Source of the DNA: Actinoplanes italicus
Lineage (GTDB): Bacteria; Actinomycetota; Actinomycetes; Mycobacteriales; Micromonosporaceae
NCBI RefSeq assembly: GCF_003001815.1
Contig: NZ_PVMZ01000003.1
Location: 248,001-312,000, forward strand
Length of the DNA stretch: 64,000 nucleotides
Reading direction: 5' to 3'
In this document: positions 22,261-30,343 of the stretch, one piece after another
How the letters are laid out: the number at the start of each line of letters is the position of its first letter
Numbering within the stretch: position 1 is the stretch's first letter
Program-made: the position numbers and the translations under genes
Notes under the pieces: model-generated
What the model saw: only the letters and a program-made list of their open reading frames with translations
Databases searched by the model: none
Told to the model about the DNA's origin: nothing

Positions 22261-23103
22261 GTGGGTATGGAACTGCACGCCGGGGTCGACGCTGAAAAGG
22301 TGGTCGTCTCTCCGTACCCGATCAAGGTTCGTAGTGGGGTTGTCCGCCGTGAGCGGACCGGGACTCTGGTCGAGACCGTTCCCCGGATGCCCAGCGGGCG
22401 TAGCCGGGAGGATCGCGTGACCTTCGCGGCCCGGCTTGCGTTGCCGCTTCTGTTCGTCTCCGCTGTGCTGGCCGCGTCGGGGTTCAGCTGGTGGCTGGCC
22501 GCCGGTGGTAGTGCTGTGCTCGTCGCGGCGATGTGGCGCCGGCAGGCTCGGGCGGCTCAGGAGGCGGCGTTCGCGGTGCCTCGGGATGGTGAGTCGCGGG
22601 TTCTGTGGTCGGTGCCGGAGCGGGCCGCGTTCGCGGGGGCTCTGGACGCCTCGCGGCGGGTGCGGCGGACCTGGCCGGCGCTGGACGGGATGATCGATCC
22701 TGTGCTGGCGGACCGTTCGCTGACGCGGGCGCTCGGTGAGCTGGCGGATGTGCTGGCCCGCCGGCAGGAACTGCGGCGGCTTCGTGGCGATCTCGCGGGT
22801 GTGCGGGACGCGGACATTCCGATGGACAGTCCGGCGAAGCTCGCCGCCGATGCGGCCCGGGAGCGGGCCGATGTCGCCTGGCGGGAGGCGGGTGACGCCG
22901 CCAACCGGATTCTGGGCAGCATCGACGCGGCGGCCCGGGCCGGGGAGGGTTTCATCCGCGAGCGGCAGGTGGCCGCCACCGCCCGGCATGCGGAGCGGAC
23001 GCTGGCACGGGTCGCGGGGGTGCCGGCGACCGCCGACAGTGGGCCCGACCTTGCCGGCCGGACCGAGGCCGTGATCGCCGCCTACCGGGACCTGGCCGCC
23101 TGA
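22261..23103 (+). CDS. two-helix membrane protein with long helical cytoplasmic domain
   Basis: 280 residues from the GTG at 22261, chosen because GGAGG lies 6 bases upstream; longer readings extend into non-coding DNA. Residues 60-98 give two adjacent hydrophobic helices (LALPLLFVSAVLAASGFSWW and LAAGGSAVLVAAMW). The C-terminal 180 residues are charged and helical (LTRALGELADVLARRQELRR; DAARERADVAWREAGDAANR). No family recognised. The topology suggests a scaffold or sensor facing the cytoplasm. Confidence 0.65.
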   Translation: MGMELHAGVDAEKVVVSPYPIKVRSGVVRRERTGTLVETVPRMPSGRSREDRVTFAARLALPLLFVSAVLAASGFSWWLAAGGSAVLVAAMWRRQARAAQEAAFAVPRDGESRVLWSVPERAAFAGALDASRRVRRTWPALDGMIDPVLADRSLTRALGELADVLARRQELRRLRGDLAGVRDADIPMDSPAKLAADAARERADVAWREAGDAANRILGSIDAAARAGEGFIRERQVAATARHAERTLARVAGVPATADSGPDLAGRTEAVIAAYRDLAA

Positions 23104-23253
23104 GAAAGAGGCCGGCGAAAGCCGGGCAGCGCCACCCGGGGAAGGCCACGGAGATTCACTCACCCATTTCCCCCGCAGGGGTGATGTGATCGAGGGCGCC
23201 GATCAGGCAACCTAGTCCTGTGACACGTTTTCAAGGGCCTAGTCGGGGTGAGT

Positions 23254-23889
23254 TCAGGCCGCCCTGCGGAACGTGGACAGTTGCCGCGGCACCGGGAACG
23301 CGCCCGCCGGGCGGGCCGGTCCGAGCGCGGCGACCAGCTTCTCCTGCACTTCTTCCGAGCTCGGCAACCGCCATTGTGCGCGGCCCGGCGACACCTCCCA
23401 GCGGACCGGGCCCTCGGGCATCCGGCTCGGTGGCGCCGGGATCCACGATCCCGTGCCGTGGCGGATCACGTCGAGGCGCTGTTCCAGCTCGGGCCGTAGC
23501 GGGTCTCCGGTGCGGACCAGGAACATCCAACGGCCGGCGGCGGTCACCGCGACCGGTCCGGTGTCCGGTCCCTGCCGGCCCAGGTTCGCGGGCACCTCCA
23601 GTACGTCGAAGGCGCCACCCGTGGTGAGCAGGACGGTGTAGGGGTGCCGCCGCCACCACGCAGCGATACGGGCCGGATCGTCACCGGCCGCCGCGGCCCA
23701 GGAATCAAGGGCCGGGTGGCAGCCGGTGATGGTGCAGCCGGATCGGCCACAGTCGAAACGGTGGCCGGTCAGATATGCGCCGGGCGTCACGGCCCATCCG
23801 TGCGCCGCATACCGCAGCGCGGCCCGGCGTAGGAGGGCTCTGTCGAGGATTGACGGTGGGACGAACGGCTGACGGCTGGTCCACTGCAT
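23254..23889 (-). CDS. stand-alone primase-polymerase (Prim-Pol) N-terminal domain protein, probably degenerate
   Basis: 211 residues from the ATG at 23889. The sequence LLRRAALRYAAHGWAVTPGA, then the cysteine cluster FDCGRSGCTITGCHP, then IAAWWRRHPYTVLLTTGGAF follows the bifunctional primase/polymerase N-terminal pattern. The catalytic acidic motif, usually of DhDhD type, reads FDVLEVPA here, so metal binding is doubtful. No helicase domain follows. Similar single-domain proteins are widespread in actinobacteria next to XRE regulators; a regulatory or nucleotide-sensing role is possible. It diverges from the XRE-TPR gene. Confidence 0.7.
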   Translation of the reverse strand: MQWTSRQPFVPPSILDRALLRRAALRYAAHGWAVTPGAYLTGHRFDCGRSGCTITGCHPALDSWAAAAGDDPARIAAWWRRHPYTVLLTTGGAFDVLEVPANLGRQGPDTGPVAVTAAGRWMFLVRTGDPLRPELEQRLDVIRHGTGSWIPAPPSRMPEGPVRWEVSPGRAQWRLPSSEEVQEKLVAALGPARPAGAFPVPRQLSTFRRAA

Positions 23890-24113
23890 AGCTCGATACC
23901 CCCGGAGTCGGGTGCGAAGGCCGTATCCCGCGGCGACGGACGTCGTTGGGCCCGGCAGATCCACCCTTTGCAACTTGCAGGAAAACTACGAGCATCGGTG
24001 AGCAGGCGATCACACACGCTGTGCGATCTGCGCGCACGTGAGAGGTCCACACTGCGGATCAACACCGGATGGCTCACCGGCGGAGAGACCGCTGGTTGAG
24101 TGGGGGAGGCACC

Positions 24114-25340
24114 GTGGACGAGCTGCCGATCGGCCGCCGCGTCGCCTATTGGCGGGGCCGACGCAAGATGTCCCAGCAGGTGTTCGCGGACCGGCTGGGC
24201 AAATCGAAGAGCTGGGTCGACAAGGTGGAGCGCGGGGTTCGCCGACTCGACAAATTCTCTGTTGTCTATGACATCGCCGACGTGCTCCAGGTGGACGTCC
24301 AGCTGCTGCTGGGCAAAGAGGTGGAGCGTAAGCCGGAGACGCAGAACTGCATCGACCAGGTGGAGGTCGAGGAGATTCGGGCGGCTCTGGAGCGTTATGA
24401 CCAGATGAGCGCTTTCTTCCAGGCTGTGCCACATTCCCCACCGCTGACGGAGATGCGCAAAGCGGTCAGCCACGCATGGCTGACCTATCAGCACGCCAAG
24501 TACGGGGCTCTGGCGCGCGCACTGCCCAAGCTGCTCCGCGACGCCCAGGCGGCGGACAGCGCCCACGCCGACAGCGACGAGGCGCCACACGCGGCGCATC
24601 TGCTCGGCCAGGTCTACCAGATCGCCTCGTCGGCGCTGCGCAAGGTCGGCGAGCACGAGCTGTCCTGGCTGGCCGCGGACCGTTCGATCGCCGTCTCGCA
24701 GCGGGCCGGCGACCAGTTGCTGGCCGGGCTGGCCAGTTACCGGGTGGGCAGCGCGCTGCTCGCGCTCGGCAGGGTCCGGCCGTCGCTCGAGGTCAACGTC
24801 AACATAGCCAACCGCCTCGCGCCCGGGCTGGACCGGCCGCGCCCGGAGCAGCTCTCGGTGTACGGGATGCTGCTGCTCAACGGGGCCATGTCGGCCGCGC
24901 GGATCGGCGACAGCGCGACCGTCCGGGACCTGCTCTGCGGCGCCGACCAGGCGTCGCTGGAGCTGGGCGGCGACTTCAACCACTACTGGACGAGCTTCGG
25001 GCCGACCAACGTGCAGCTGCACCGCTGCGCGACCGCGGTCGAGCTCGGTGACGGGCGCCTCGCCGTCGAGACGCACCTGGGCATGGACCAGAACGGGTTC
25101 CACGCCATGCTCCCGGAGCGGCGGGCGCACCACTACCTCGACATCGCGCGTGGCTACACGCAGATCGGCGACGTCGAGAAGGCGGGCGAGATGCTGCTGG
25201 AGGGCGACCGCCTCGCCCCCTCCGAGATCCGGTGCCGGCCGCTCGCCCATGAGGTCCTTTCCGACGTGCTCCGGCGTACCCGGGGCACGCCGCCCGCTCC
25301 GATCGCGGAGCTGGCCGAACAGATGGGAGTCGGTGTATGA
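24114..25340 (+). CDS. XRE-family regulator with C-terminal TPR-like domain
   Basis: 408 residues from the GTG at 24114, preceded by GGGGGAGG. Residues 7-65 are a helix-turn-helix (IGRRVAYWRGRRKMSQQVFA, then DRLGKSKSWVDKVERGVRRL). The remaining 330 residues form helical repeats of TPR type (LGQVYQIASSALRKVGEHEL; LAGLASYRVGSALLALGRVR). This architecture is common in actinobacterial developmental and antibiotic-cluster regulators. A flavoprotein gene follows 13 bp later, a recurrent pairing, so the two probably form one unit. Confidence 0.85.
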   Translation: MDELPIGRRVAYWRGRRKMSQQVFADRLGKSKSWVDKVERGVRRLDKFSVVYDIADVLQVDVQLLLGKEVERKPETQNCIDQVEVEEIRAALERYDQMSAFFQAVPHSPPLTEMRKAVSHAWLTYQHAKYGALARALPKLLRDAQAADSAHADSDEAPHAAHLLGQVYQIASSALRKVGEHELSWLAADRSIAVSQRAGDQLLAGLASYRVGSALLALGRVRPSLEVNVNIANRLAPGLDRPRPEQLSVYGMLLLNGAMSAARIGDSATVRDLLCGADQASLELGGDFNHYWTSFGPTNVQLHRCATAVELGDGRLAVETHLGMDQNGFHAMLPERRAHHYLDIARGYTQIGDVEKAGEMLLEGDRLAPSEIRCRPLAHEVLSDVLRRTRGTPPAPIAELAEQMGVGV

Positions 25341-25353
25341 GGTGGGTTAGCGC

Positions 25354-25941
25354 GTGATGACGGGCAACCCCTCACCCGGTGTGCTGTACGTGCTGGTGTG
25401 CGGCTCACCGATGGCCCGGGACGTCGGGATCCTCGTCAGTCTCGCCCAGAGTGACGGCTGGGACGTCTGCGTGGTGACCACCCCGGACGGCCGCAAGTTC
25501 GTCGACGTGGCGGCCCTGCAGGCTCAGACCGGTCATCCGGTCCGTTCCGATTACAAGAGTCCCGGCGATCCCGACGTGCTGCCGGCGGCCGATGCGATGA
25601 TCGTCGCGCCGGCCACCGTCAACACGGTCAACAAGTGGGCCGCCGGGATCACCGACACGCTGGTGCTCGGGCTCCTCGTCGAGGGGTACGGCTACGGCGT
25701 CCCCACCGCGGTGGTGCCGTACACCAACAAGGTGATGGCTCTGCACCCGGCGCTGCACGAGAGTCTCGCGAAGCTGCGGGACTGGGGTGTGCACGTGCTC
25801 TACGGCGAGGACGTGTGCCGTCTCGGCGGCCCGGGACAGACCGATCGTTTCCGTGGCCAGTTCCCCTGGCGGCGGGCCCTGCAGGCGGTCAGCAACCCGA
25901 TCGCGGCGGGCAGCCGAGTCGAGCCGGGGGCGCTTTCCTAG
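25354..25941 (+). CDS. flavoprotein (phosphopantothenoylcysteine decarboxylase-like fold)
   Basis: 195 residues. It opens with a beta strand and LYVLVCGSPMARDVGILVSL, followed by WDVCVVTTPDGRKFVD, then DAMIVAPATVNTVNKWAAGI, where the PATxNTxxKxxxGI segment is the FMN-binding region of the HFCD family. It lacks the partner domain of Coa fusion enzymes, so it is not a coenzyme A enzyme of the usual sort. Follows the XRE-TPR gene in an apparent operon. The reaction is unknown. Confidence 0.8.
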   Translation: MMTGNPSPGVLYVLVCGSPMARDVGILVSLAQSDGWDVCVVTTPDGRKFVDVAALQAQTGHPVRSDYKSPGDPDVLPAADAMIVAPATVNTVNKWAAGITDTLVLGLLVEGYGYGVPTAVVPYTNKVMALHPALHESLAKLRDWGVHVLYGEDVCRLGGPGQTDRFRGQFPWRRALQAVSNPIAAGSRVEPGALS

Positions 25942-25960
25942 CGGTATAGGGTTGGCCCTC

Positions 25961-26800
25961 GTGACCGACTTGACCGTCCGCTCCGTGGTGGATGCCCTCG
26001 ACGCGCGTTACCCACGGAACTGGGCGGAGTCGTGGGACCGGGTGGGACTGGTGCTCGGCGAGTTCGAGCACCCGGTCAACCGTGTCCTCTGCGTCGTCGA
26101 CTGCGTGCCGGAGACCGTCGACCAGGCCCTCGACCTGGGCGCCGACCTGATCGTCGCGCATCACCCGCTGTTCCTGAAACCGGTGTCGTCGATCGCGCCG
26201 GACACCTTCAAGGGCGCCCTCGTGCACCGGCTGATCCGGGCCGGGGTGGCGCTCTACACCGCGCACACGAACGCCGACGTGGCGAACCCGGGTGTCTCCG
26301 ACGCGCTGGCCGCCCGGCTGGGCCTGACCGGCCTGCGACCGCTGGCGCCCGCCGAGGGCGCGGCCGCGGGGGAGGGGCGTGGCCTGGGCCGCATCGGGGA
26401 GCTGCCCGAGCCGCTGAGCCTGGCGGCGCTGACCCGTCTTGCGGCGCAGCGCCTGCCGGTGACCGCGGCCGGGGTCCGTGCCGCCGGTGACCCGGAGCGG
26501 CTGATCCGCACGGTCGCCGTCTGCGGCGGCGCGGGCGACTCGTTCCTGGCCGTCGCCGCGCGGTCGGGCGCCGACGCGTACCTCTGCGCCGATCTGCGGC
26601 ATCACCCGGTGAGCGAGCATCTCGCCGCCGGTGGCCCGGCGCTGCTCGACGTCGCGCACTGGGCGAGCGAGCGTCCCTGGCTCGACGACGTGGCGGCCTG
26701 GCTGCGCGAGGTGTTCCCCGTCGAGGTCGTGGTGTCCGATCTGGACACCGACCCCTGGACCGTCCATGCGATTCGCGATGATTTGGAGATCCGCCCGTGA
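25961..26800 (+). CDS. NIF3-family dinuclear metal protein
   Basis: 279 residues from the GTG at 25961. NIF3 features: AESWDRVGLVLGEFEHPVNR, VDCVPETVDQALDLGADLIV-AHHPLF (metal ligands HHP), then GVALYTAHTNADVANPGVSD, and near the C-terminus CADLRHHPVSEHLAAGG with further metal ligands. Proteins are often labelled GTP cyclohydrolase 1 type 2 homologue, but the true activity is unproven. First gene of a tight three-gene operon. A TATAGGGT stretch 13 bases ahead of the start could be a -10 box for a nearly leaderless mRNA. Confidence 0.9.
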   Translation: MTDLTVRSVVDALDARYPRNWAESWDRVGLVLGEFEHPVNRVLCVVDCVPETVDQALDLGADLIVAHHPLFLKPVSSIAPDTFKGALVHRLIRAGVALYTAHTNADVANPGVSDALAARLGLTGLRPLAPAEGAAAGEGRGLGRIGELPEPLSLAALTRLAAQRLPVTAAGVRAAGDPERLIRTVAVCGGAGDSFLAVAARSGADAYLCADLRHHPVSEHLAAGGPALLDVAHWASERPWLDDVAAWLREVFPVEVVVSDLDTDPWTVHAIRDDLEIRP

Positions 26801-27531
26801 AGGCCGCCCCGGAAGCCCAGCGCCGTCTGCTCGACCTGCAGGCCGTCGACACCACCCTGGCGCAGCTCGCGCACCGGCGTAAGTCGTTGCCCGAGCTGGC
26901 CGAGATCGACGCGGTCGCGCGGGAGATCTCCGCGCTCGAGGACGAGCGGGTCCGTGCCCAGGTCGTGGTCGACGATCTGGAACGCGACATCGCCCGCCTG
27001 GAGAAGGACATCGATCAGGTACGTCAGCGCAAGGACAAGGACCAGAAGCGCCTGGAGGCAGGCGGCTCGCTGCGCGAGGTCGAGGGCCTGCAGCACGAGA
27101 TGGCCACGCTGAAGCGGCGGCAGTCCGAGCTGGAGGACGCCGAGCTCGAGCTGATGGAGCAGACCGAGACGGCGTCGGCGACGCTGGCCGAGGTGCAAGG
27201 CCGGATCGCGGCCGCGGTCGAGCGCCGTTCGGACGCCGAGCGCCGCCGCGACGATGCTCTCGGTGAGATCGCCAAGGAGCTGGAGTTCAAGACCCAGGCC
27301 CGGGTCCCGCTCGCCGCCGATCTGCCGGACGACCTGGTCACGCTCTACGAGAAGATCCGCTCGGAGACGGGCATGGGTGCGGCGCTGTTCTACGCGGGCC
27401 GCTGCGGCGCCTGCCGGATCGAGCTGTACGGCGCCGACCTGAACCGGGTGAAGTCGGCCCCGAAGGACGACGTGGTCCGCTGCGAGGAGTGCCGCCGGAT
27501 CATGGTCCGCACCGCGGAGTCGGGGCTGTGA
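26797..27531 (+). CDS. C4-type zinc-ribbon coiled-coil protein
   Basis: 244 residues from a GTG overlapping the NIF3 stop. Residues 10-180 are a long coiled coil (ALEDERVRAQVVVDDLERDI; LEGAD-free heptads such as LKRRQSELEDAELELMEQTE). The C-terminal 50 residues hold a zinc ribbon with CGAC and CEEC pairs. The family (CT398-like) accompanies NIF3 and RNase H genes in actinobacteria. A nucleic-acid or protein-adaptor role is presumed. Its TGA overlaps the next GTG, so translation is coupled. Confidence 0.9.
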   Translation: MKAAPEAQRRLLDLQAVDTTLAQLAHRRKSLPELAEIDAVAREISALEDERVRAQVVVDDLERDIARLEKDIDQVRQRKDKDQKRLEAGGSLREVEGLQHEMATLKRRQSELEDAELELMEQTETASATLAEVQGRIAAAVERRSDAERRRDDALGEIAKELEFKTQARVPLAADLPDDLVTLYEKIRSETGMGAALFYAGRCGACRIELYGADLNRVKSAPKDDVVRCEECRRIMVRTAESGL

Positions 27532-28616
27532 CGCTCCGCGTCGTCGTCGAGGCGGACGGCGGGTCGAGGGGCAATCCGGGTCCGGCCGGTTTCGGCGCCG
27601 TCGTCCGGGACGCCGAGTCCGGTGAGGTCCTGGCCGAGCGGTTCGCCTCGCTCGGGGTCGCCACCAACAACGTGGCGGAGTATTCGGGCCTGATCGCGGG
27701 TCTGCAGGCGGCGGCGGAACTGAACGCCGACCGGGTCGTCGTGAAGATGGACTCGAAGCTGGTCGTCGAGCAGATGTCCGGCCGCTGGCAGATCAAGAAC
27801 GCGGGACTGCGGCCGCTCGCCGCGGAGGCGGCAGCCCTGGTCGGCAAGTTCGCCGGTGTGACGTTCGAGTGGATCCCGCGGGAGCGCAACAAGGCCGCCG
27901 ACGCGCTGGCGAACCGGGCGATGGACCAGGAGGCCGGCGTCACCGAGGCGCCCGCCGCCGAGAAGCCCAGGTCGTGGGCGCCGCCCGCGTCGCTGGCCGA
28001 GGCCACCCGGATCATCCTGGTCCGGCACGGTGAGACGCCGATGACCCAGCAGGGCCGCTACTCGGGCCGCGGCGACGTGCCGCTCACCGACGAGGGCGAG
28101 GCGCAGGCGATGGCCGCCGCGGGACGGGTGGCCGGCATCTCGCGCGAGGTAGCGGCGGTCCTCAGCTCGCCGCTGACCCGCTGTGTCCGGACCGCGCAGC
28201 TGATCGCCGACGAGGCGGGCGGGCTGCCGGTGACCGTCATGGACGACCTGATCGAGTGCGACTTCGGGGCCTGGGAGGGCCGTACGTTCGCCGAGGTGCA
28301 GGAGCGGTGGCCGGCCGAGATGGACGCGTGGCTGGGTTCGACGAGTGTCGCCCCGCCGGGTGGGGAGTCGTTCCAGGCGGTGGCGAAACGGGTGCGCGGC
28401 GCTCTGCAGACGGTGCTCAGCGCGTACCCCGGAAAGGTCGTCGTTCTCGTCTCTCATGTGTCGCCGATCAAGCTGATCCTCCGGGATGCGCTGGCGGCCG
28501 GGGATGCCTTCCTGCATCGGCTGTTCCTCGACGCCGCGGGTGTGTCGACGATGGACGTGTGGCCGGATGGGAACATCGCGGTCAGATCGGTCAACGAAAC
28601 CGCGCACTTGAGATAA
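27528..28616 (+). CDS. bifunctional RNase HI / histidine phosphatase
   Basis: 362 residues. The N-terminal 130 residues are RNase HI-like, with the acidic set visible in VEADGGSRGNPGPAG, NNVAEYSG, VKMDSKLVVEQ and RNKAADALAN. An Ala/Pro linker leads to a phosphoglycerate-mutase-type phosphatase (ILVRHGETPMTQQGRYSGRG, later LVSHVSPIKLILRD) with the RHG catalytic His. The same fusion is known in mycobacteria, in the same gene order with zinc-ribbon and NIF3 genes. It removes RNA from RNA:DNA hybrids and may dephosphorylate alpha-ribazole phosphate in cobalamin synthesis. Confidence 0.93.
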   Translation: MTLRVVVEADGGSRGNPGPAGFGAVVRDAESGEVLAERFASLGVATNNVAEYSGLIAGLQAAAELNADRVVVKMDSKLVVEQMSGRWQIKNAGLRPLAAEAAALVGKFAGVTFEWIPRERNKAADALANRAMDQEAGVTEAPAAEKPRSWAPPASLAEATRIILVRHGETPMTQQGRYSGRGDVPLTDEGEAQAMAAAGRVAGISREVAAVLSSPLTRCVRTAQLIADEAGGLPVTVMDDLIECDFGAWEGRTFAEVQERWPAEMDAWLGSTSVAPPGGESFQAVAKRVRGALQTVLSAYPGKVVVLVSHVSPIKLILRDALAAGDAFLHRLFLDAAGVSTMDVWPDGNIAVRSVNETAHLR

Positions 28617-28649
28617 GGATATTGACCCCTCGCAGGGCGGACGTTTAGC

Positions 28650-28670
28650 TTCCTCAATTAGGAAACTTTC
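28650..28670. promoter_or_regulatory. inverted repeats in front of the chitinase gene
   Basis: TTCCT-CAATT-AGGAA (28650-28664) overlaps a GAAA-C-TTTC palindrome (28662-28670), about 26 bp before the start codon. Similar GGAAA-type palindromes are often seen before secreted polysaccharide-hydrolase genes in actinobacteria. The regulator is not identified. Confidence 0.4.
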
Positions 28671-28695
28671 TTCAACGTTTCGCCCTGGAGGGCTC

Positions 28696-29985
28696 ATGCG
28701 CGGTTTCACCCGCCGCCTCGTCGCTGTGGCGGCGGCCGCCTCGTGCGCCACGGTGGTCGTATCCGCTCCCGCACAGGCACACGGGAACGACAAATACGCC
28801 AAGGTCGCCTATTTCACTCAGTGGGGTATCTACGGCCGCGACTTCCAGCTCGCTGACGTGCAGAACTCCGGTGGAGCGGCCAAGCTGACCCACCTGAACT
28901 ACGCGTTCGGCCCGGTCACCGCGGACGGCGTCTGTGCCTCCGCCGACCCGTGGGCCGACTGGCAGACGCCGTTCTCCGCGGAGAACAGTGTGGACGGTGT
29001 CGCCGACGTCGCCGGGCAGCCGATCTCCGGCAACCTGAACCAGATCGCCGAGCTCAAGAAGAAGAACCCCAAGCTCAAGGCGCTGATCTCGCTCGGCGGC
29101 TGGAGCGGTTCGGCGTACTTCTCGGACGCCGTCCTCACCGACGCGTCGCGCAAGAAGCTCGTCTCGTCCTGCATCGATCTGTGGATCAAGGGCAACCTGA
29201 CGGGCCTGCCCGAGGGCGTCGCCGCCGGCATCCTCGACGGCATCGACCTCGACTGGGAGTGGCCCGCGTCGTCCGGCAACGACGGCAACATCATCCGGCC
29301 CGAGGACAAGCAGAACTTCACCCTGCTGTGCGCCGAGTTCCGCACCCAGCTCGACAAGCTGAGCCGGAAGACCAAGAAGAAGTACCTGCTCACGGCGTTC
29401 GTTCCGGCCGCCCCCGCGAAGATCGACGTCGGCTTCGAGGTCAAGAAGATCTTCAAGTACCTCGACTTCGCCACCGTGCAGGGCTACGACTTCCACGGCA
29501 CCTGGGAGCCGAAGGCCAACCAGCAGTCGGCGCTGCGCGTGCCGGCCGGGGCGCCCGACAACCCTGACTTCTCGGTGGAGAACACGATCAACCACTGGAT
29601 CAAGGGTGGCGCTCCGAAGAAGAAGCTGATCCTCGGCGTGCCGTACTACGGCCAGGGCTGGACCGGCATCACCAGCAGCGTGAACAACGGCCTGTTCCAG
29701 ACCGCCACCGGCCCGGCGCCGGGTGTCTTCGCGAACGGCACCGAGGACTACAAGACCCTCAAGAAACTGACGACGCAGGGCTTCAGCGTGCACCGCGACA
29801 TCCGCAACGGTCACGCCTGGCTCTTCGACGGCAAGACCTTCTGGACGTACGACGATCCGGCTGTCGTCTTCCAGAAGGCGCTCTACATCCGGGCCAAGGG
29901 TCTCGGCGGCGCCATGATGTGGTCGCTCGACGGCGACGACGAGAGGGCGTCGCTCACCAAGTCCATCTCGGCCGGACTGAGCTGA
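28696..29985 (+). CDS. secreted GH18 chitinase
   Basis: 429 residues. A signal peptide (MRGFTRRLVAVAAAASCATV, cleaved after APAQA) precedes a single GH18 domain: VAYFTQWGIYGRDF, LKALISLGGWSGSAYF, the catalytic DGIDLDWEWP (DxxDxDxE, Glu as acid/base), VQGYDFHGTWEPKANQ, and the C-terminal GLGGAMMWSLDGDD. No chitin-binding module is present. It hydrolyses chitin outside the cell, using the substrate-assisted mechanism of the family. GGAGG lies at ideal distance from the ATG. Monocistronic. Confidence 0.95.
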   Translation: MRGFTRRLVAVAAAASCATVVVSAPAQAHGNDKYAKVAYFTQWGIYGRDFQLADVQNSGGAAKLTHLNYAFGPVTADGVCASADPWADWQTPFSAENSVDGVADVAGQPISGNLNQIAELKKKNPKLKALISLGGWSGSAYFSDAVLTDASRKKLVSSCIDLWIKGNLTGLPEGVAAGILDGIDLDWEWPASSGNDGNIIRPEDKQNFTLLCAEFRTQLDKLSRKTKKKYLLTAFVPAAPAKIDVGFEVKKIFKYLDFATVQGYDFHGTWEPKANQQSALRVPAGAPDNPDFSVENTINHWIKGGAPKKKLILGVPYYGQGWTGITSSVNNGLFQTATGPAPGVFANGTEDYKTLKKLTTQGFSVHRDIRNGHAWLFDGKTFWTYDDPAVVFQKALYIRAKGLGGAMMWSLDGDDERASLTKSISAGLS

Positions 29986-30121
29986 CACCGCGTCGAAACA
30001 GCGGGCGGGGCGGAGCGTTTCGGCGCACCGTCCCGCCCGTTCGGCGCATAGGGGATCGCCTGAACGGCCGAAGTCTCGTTAGCGTGACGTGGACCACACG
30101 CAACGTCGACTGAGGAGACTC

Positions 30122-30343
30122 ATGGCTGAGCCGGAAACTCCCCGTACCGATAGAAGTCCCTGGAACTGGTTGCTGGTGGTGCCGATCGTGGTGCCGCTGC
30201 TGACCTTTCTGTACAACCACGACGAGCCGCGGATCGCCGGCTTCCCGCTCTTCTACTGGCTGCAGTTCGCGTTCATCCTGCTCGGCGTCACCACCACGAC
30301 GATCGTCTACCAGATGACCAAGCGGAAGCGGAGCAAGCCGTGA
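30122..30343 (+). CDS. DUF3311 small membrane protein
   Basis: 73 residues from the ATG after TGAGGAG. Two hydrophobic helices (WNWLLVVPIVVPLLTFLYN and FYWLQFAFILLGVTTTTIVYQ) and a basic C-terminus (TKRKRSKP) match DUF3311, which almost always precedes a sodium:solute symporter. The stop overlaps the next start, so it is probably an accessory subunit or assembly factor. Confidence 0.88.
   Translation: MAEPETPRTDRSPWNWLLVVPIVVPLLTFLYNHDEPRIAGFPLFYWLQFAFILLGVTTTTIVYQMTKRKRSKP

Noticed and set aside
21316..23163. A 615-codon minus-strand frame rich in Pro, Arg and His
   Set aside because: It overlaps the DUF402 gene and the membrane-protein gene in other frames and has no recognisable domain.
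28672..29988. A 438-codon minus-strand frame opposite the chitinase
   Set aside because: Shadow of the chitinase, which has a signal peptide and the DGIDLDWEWP active site.
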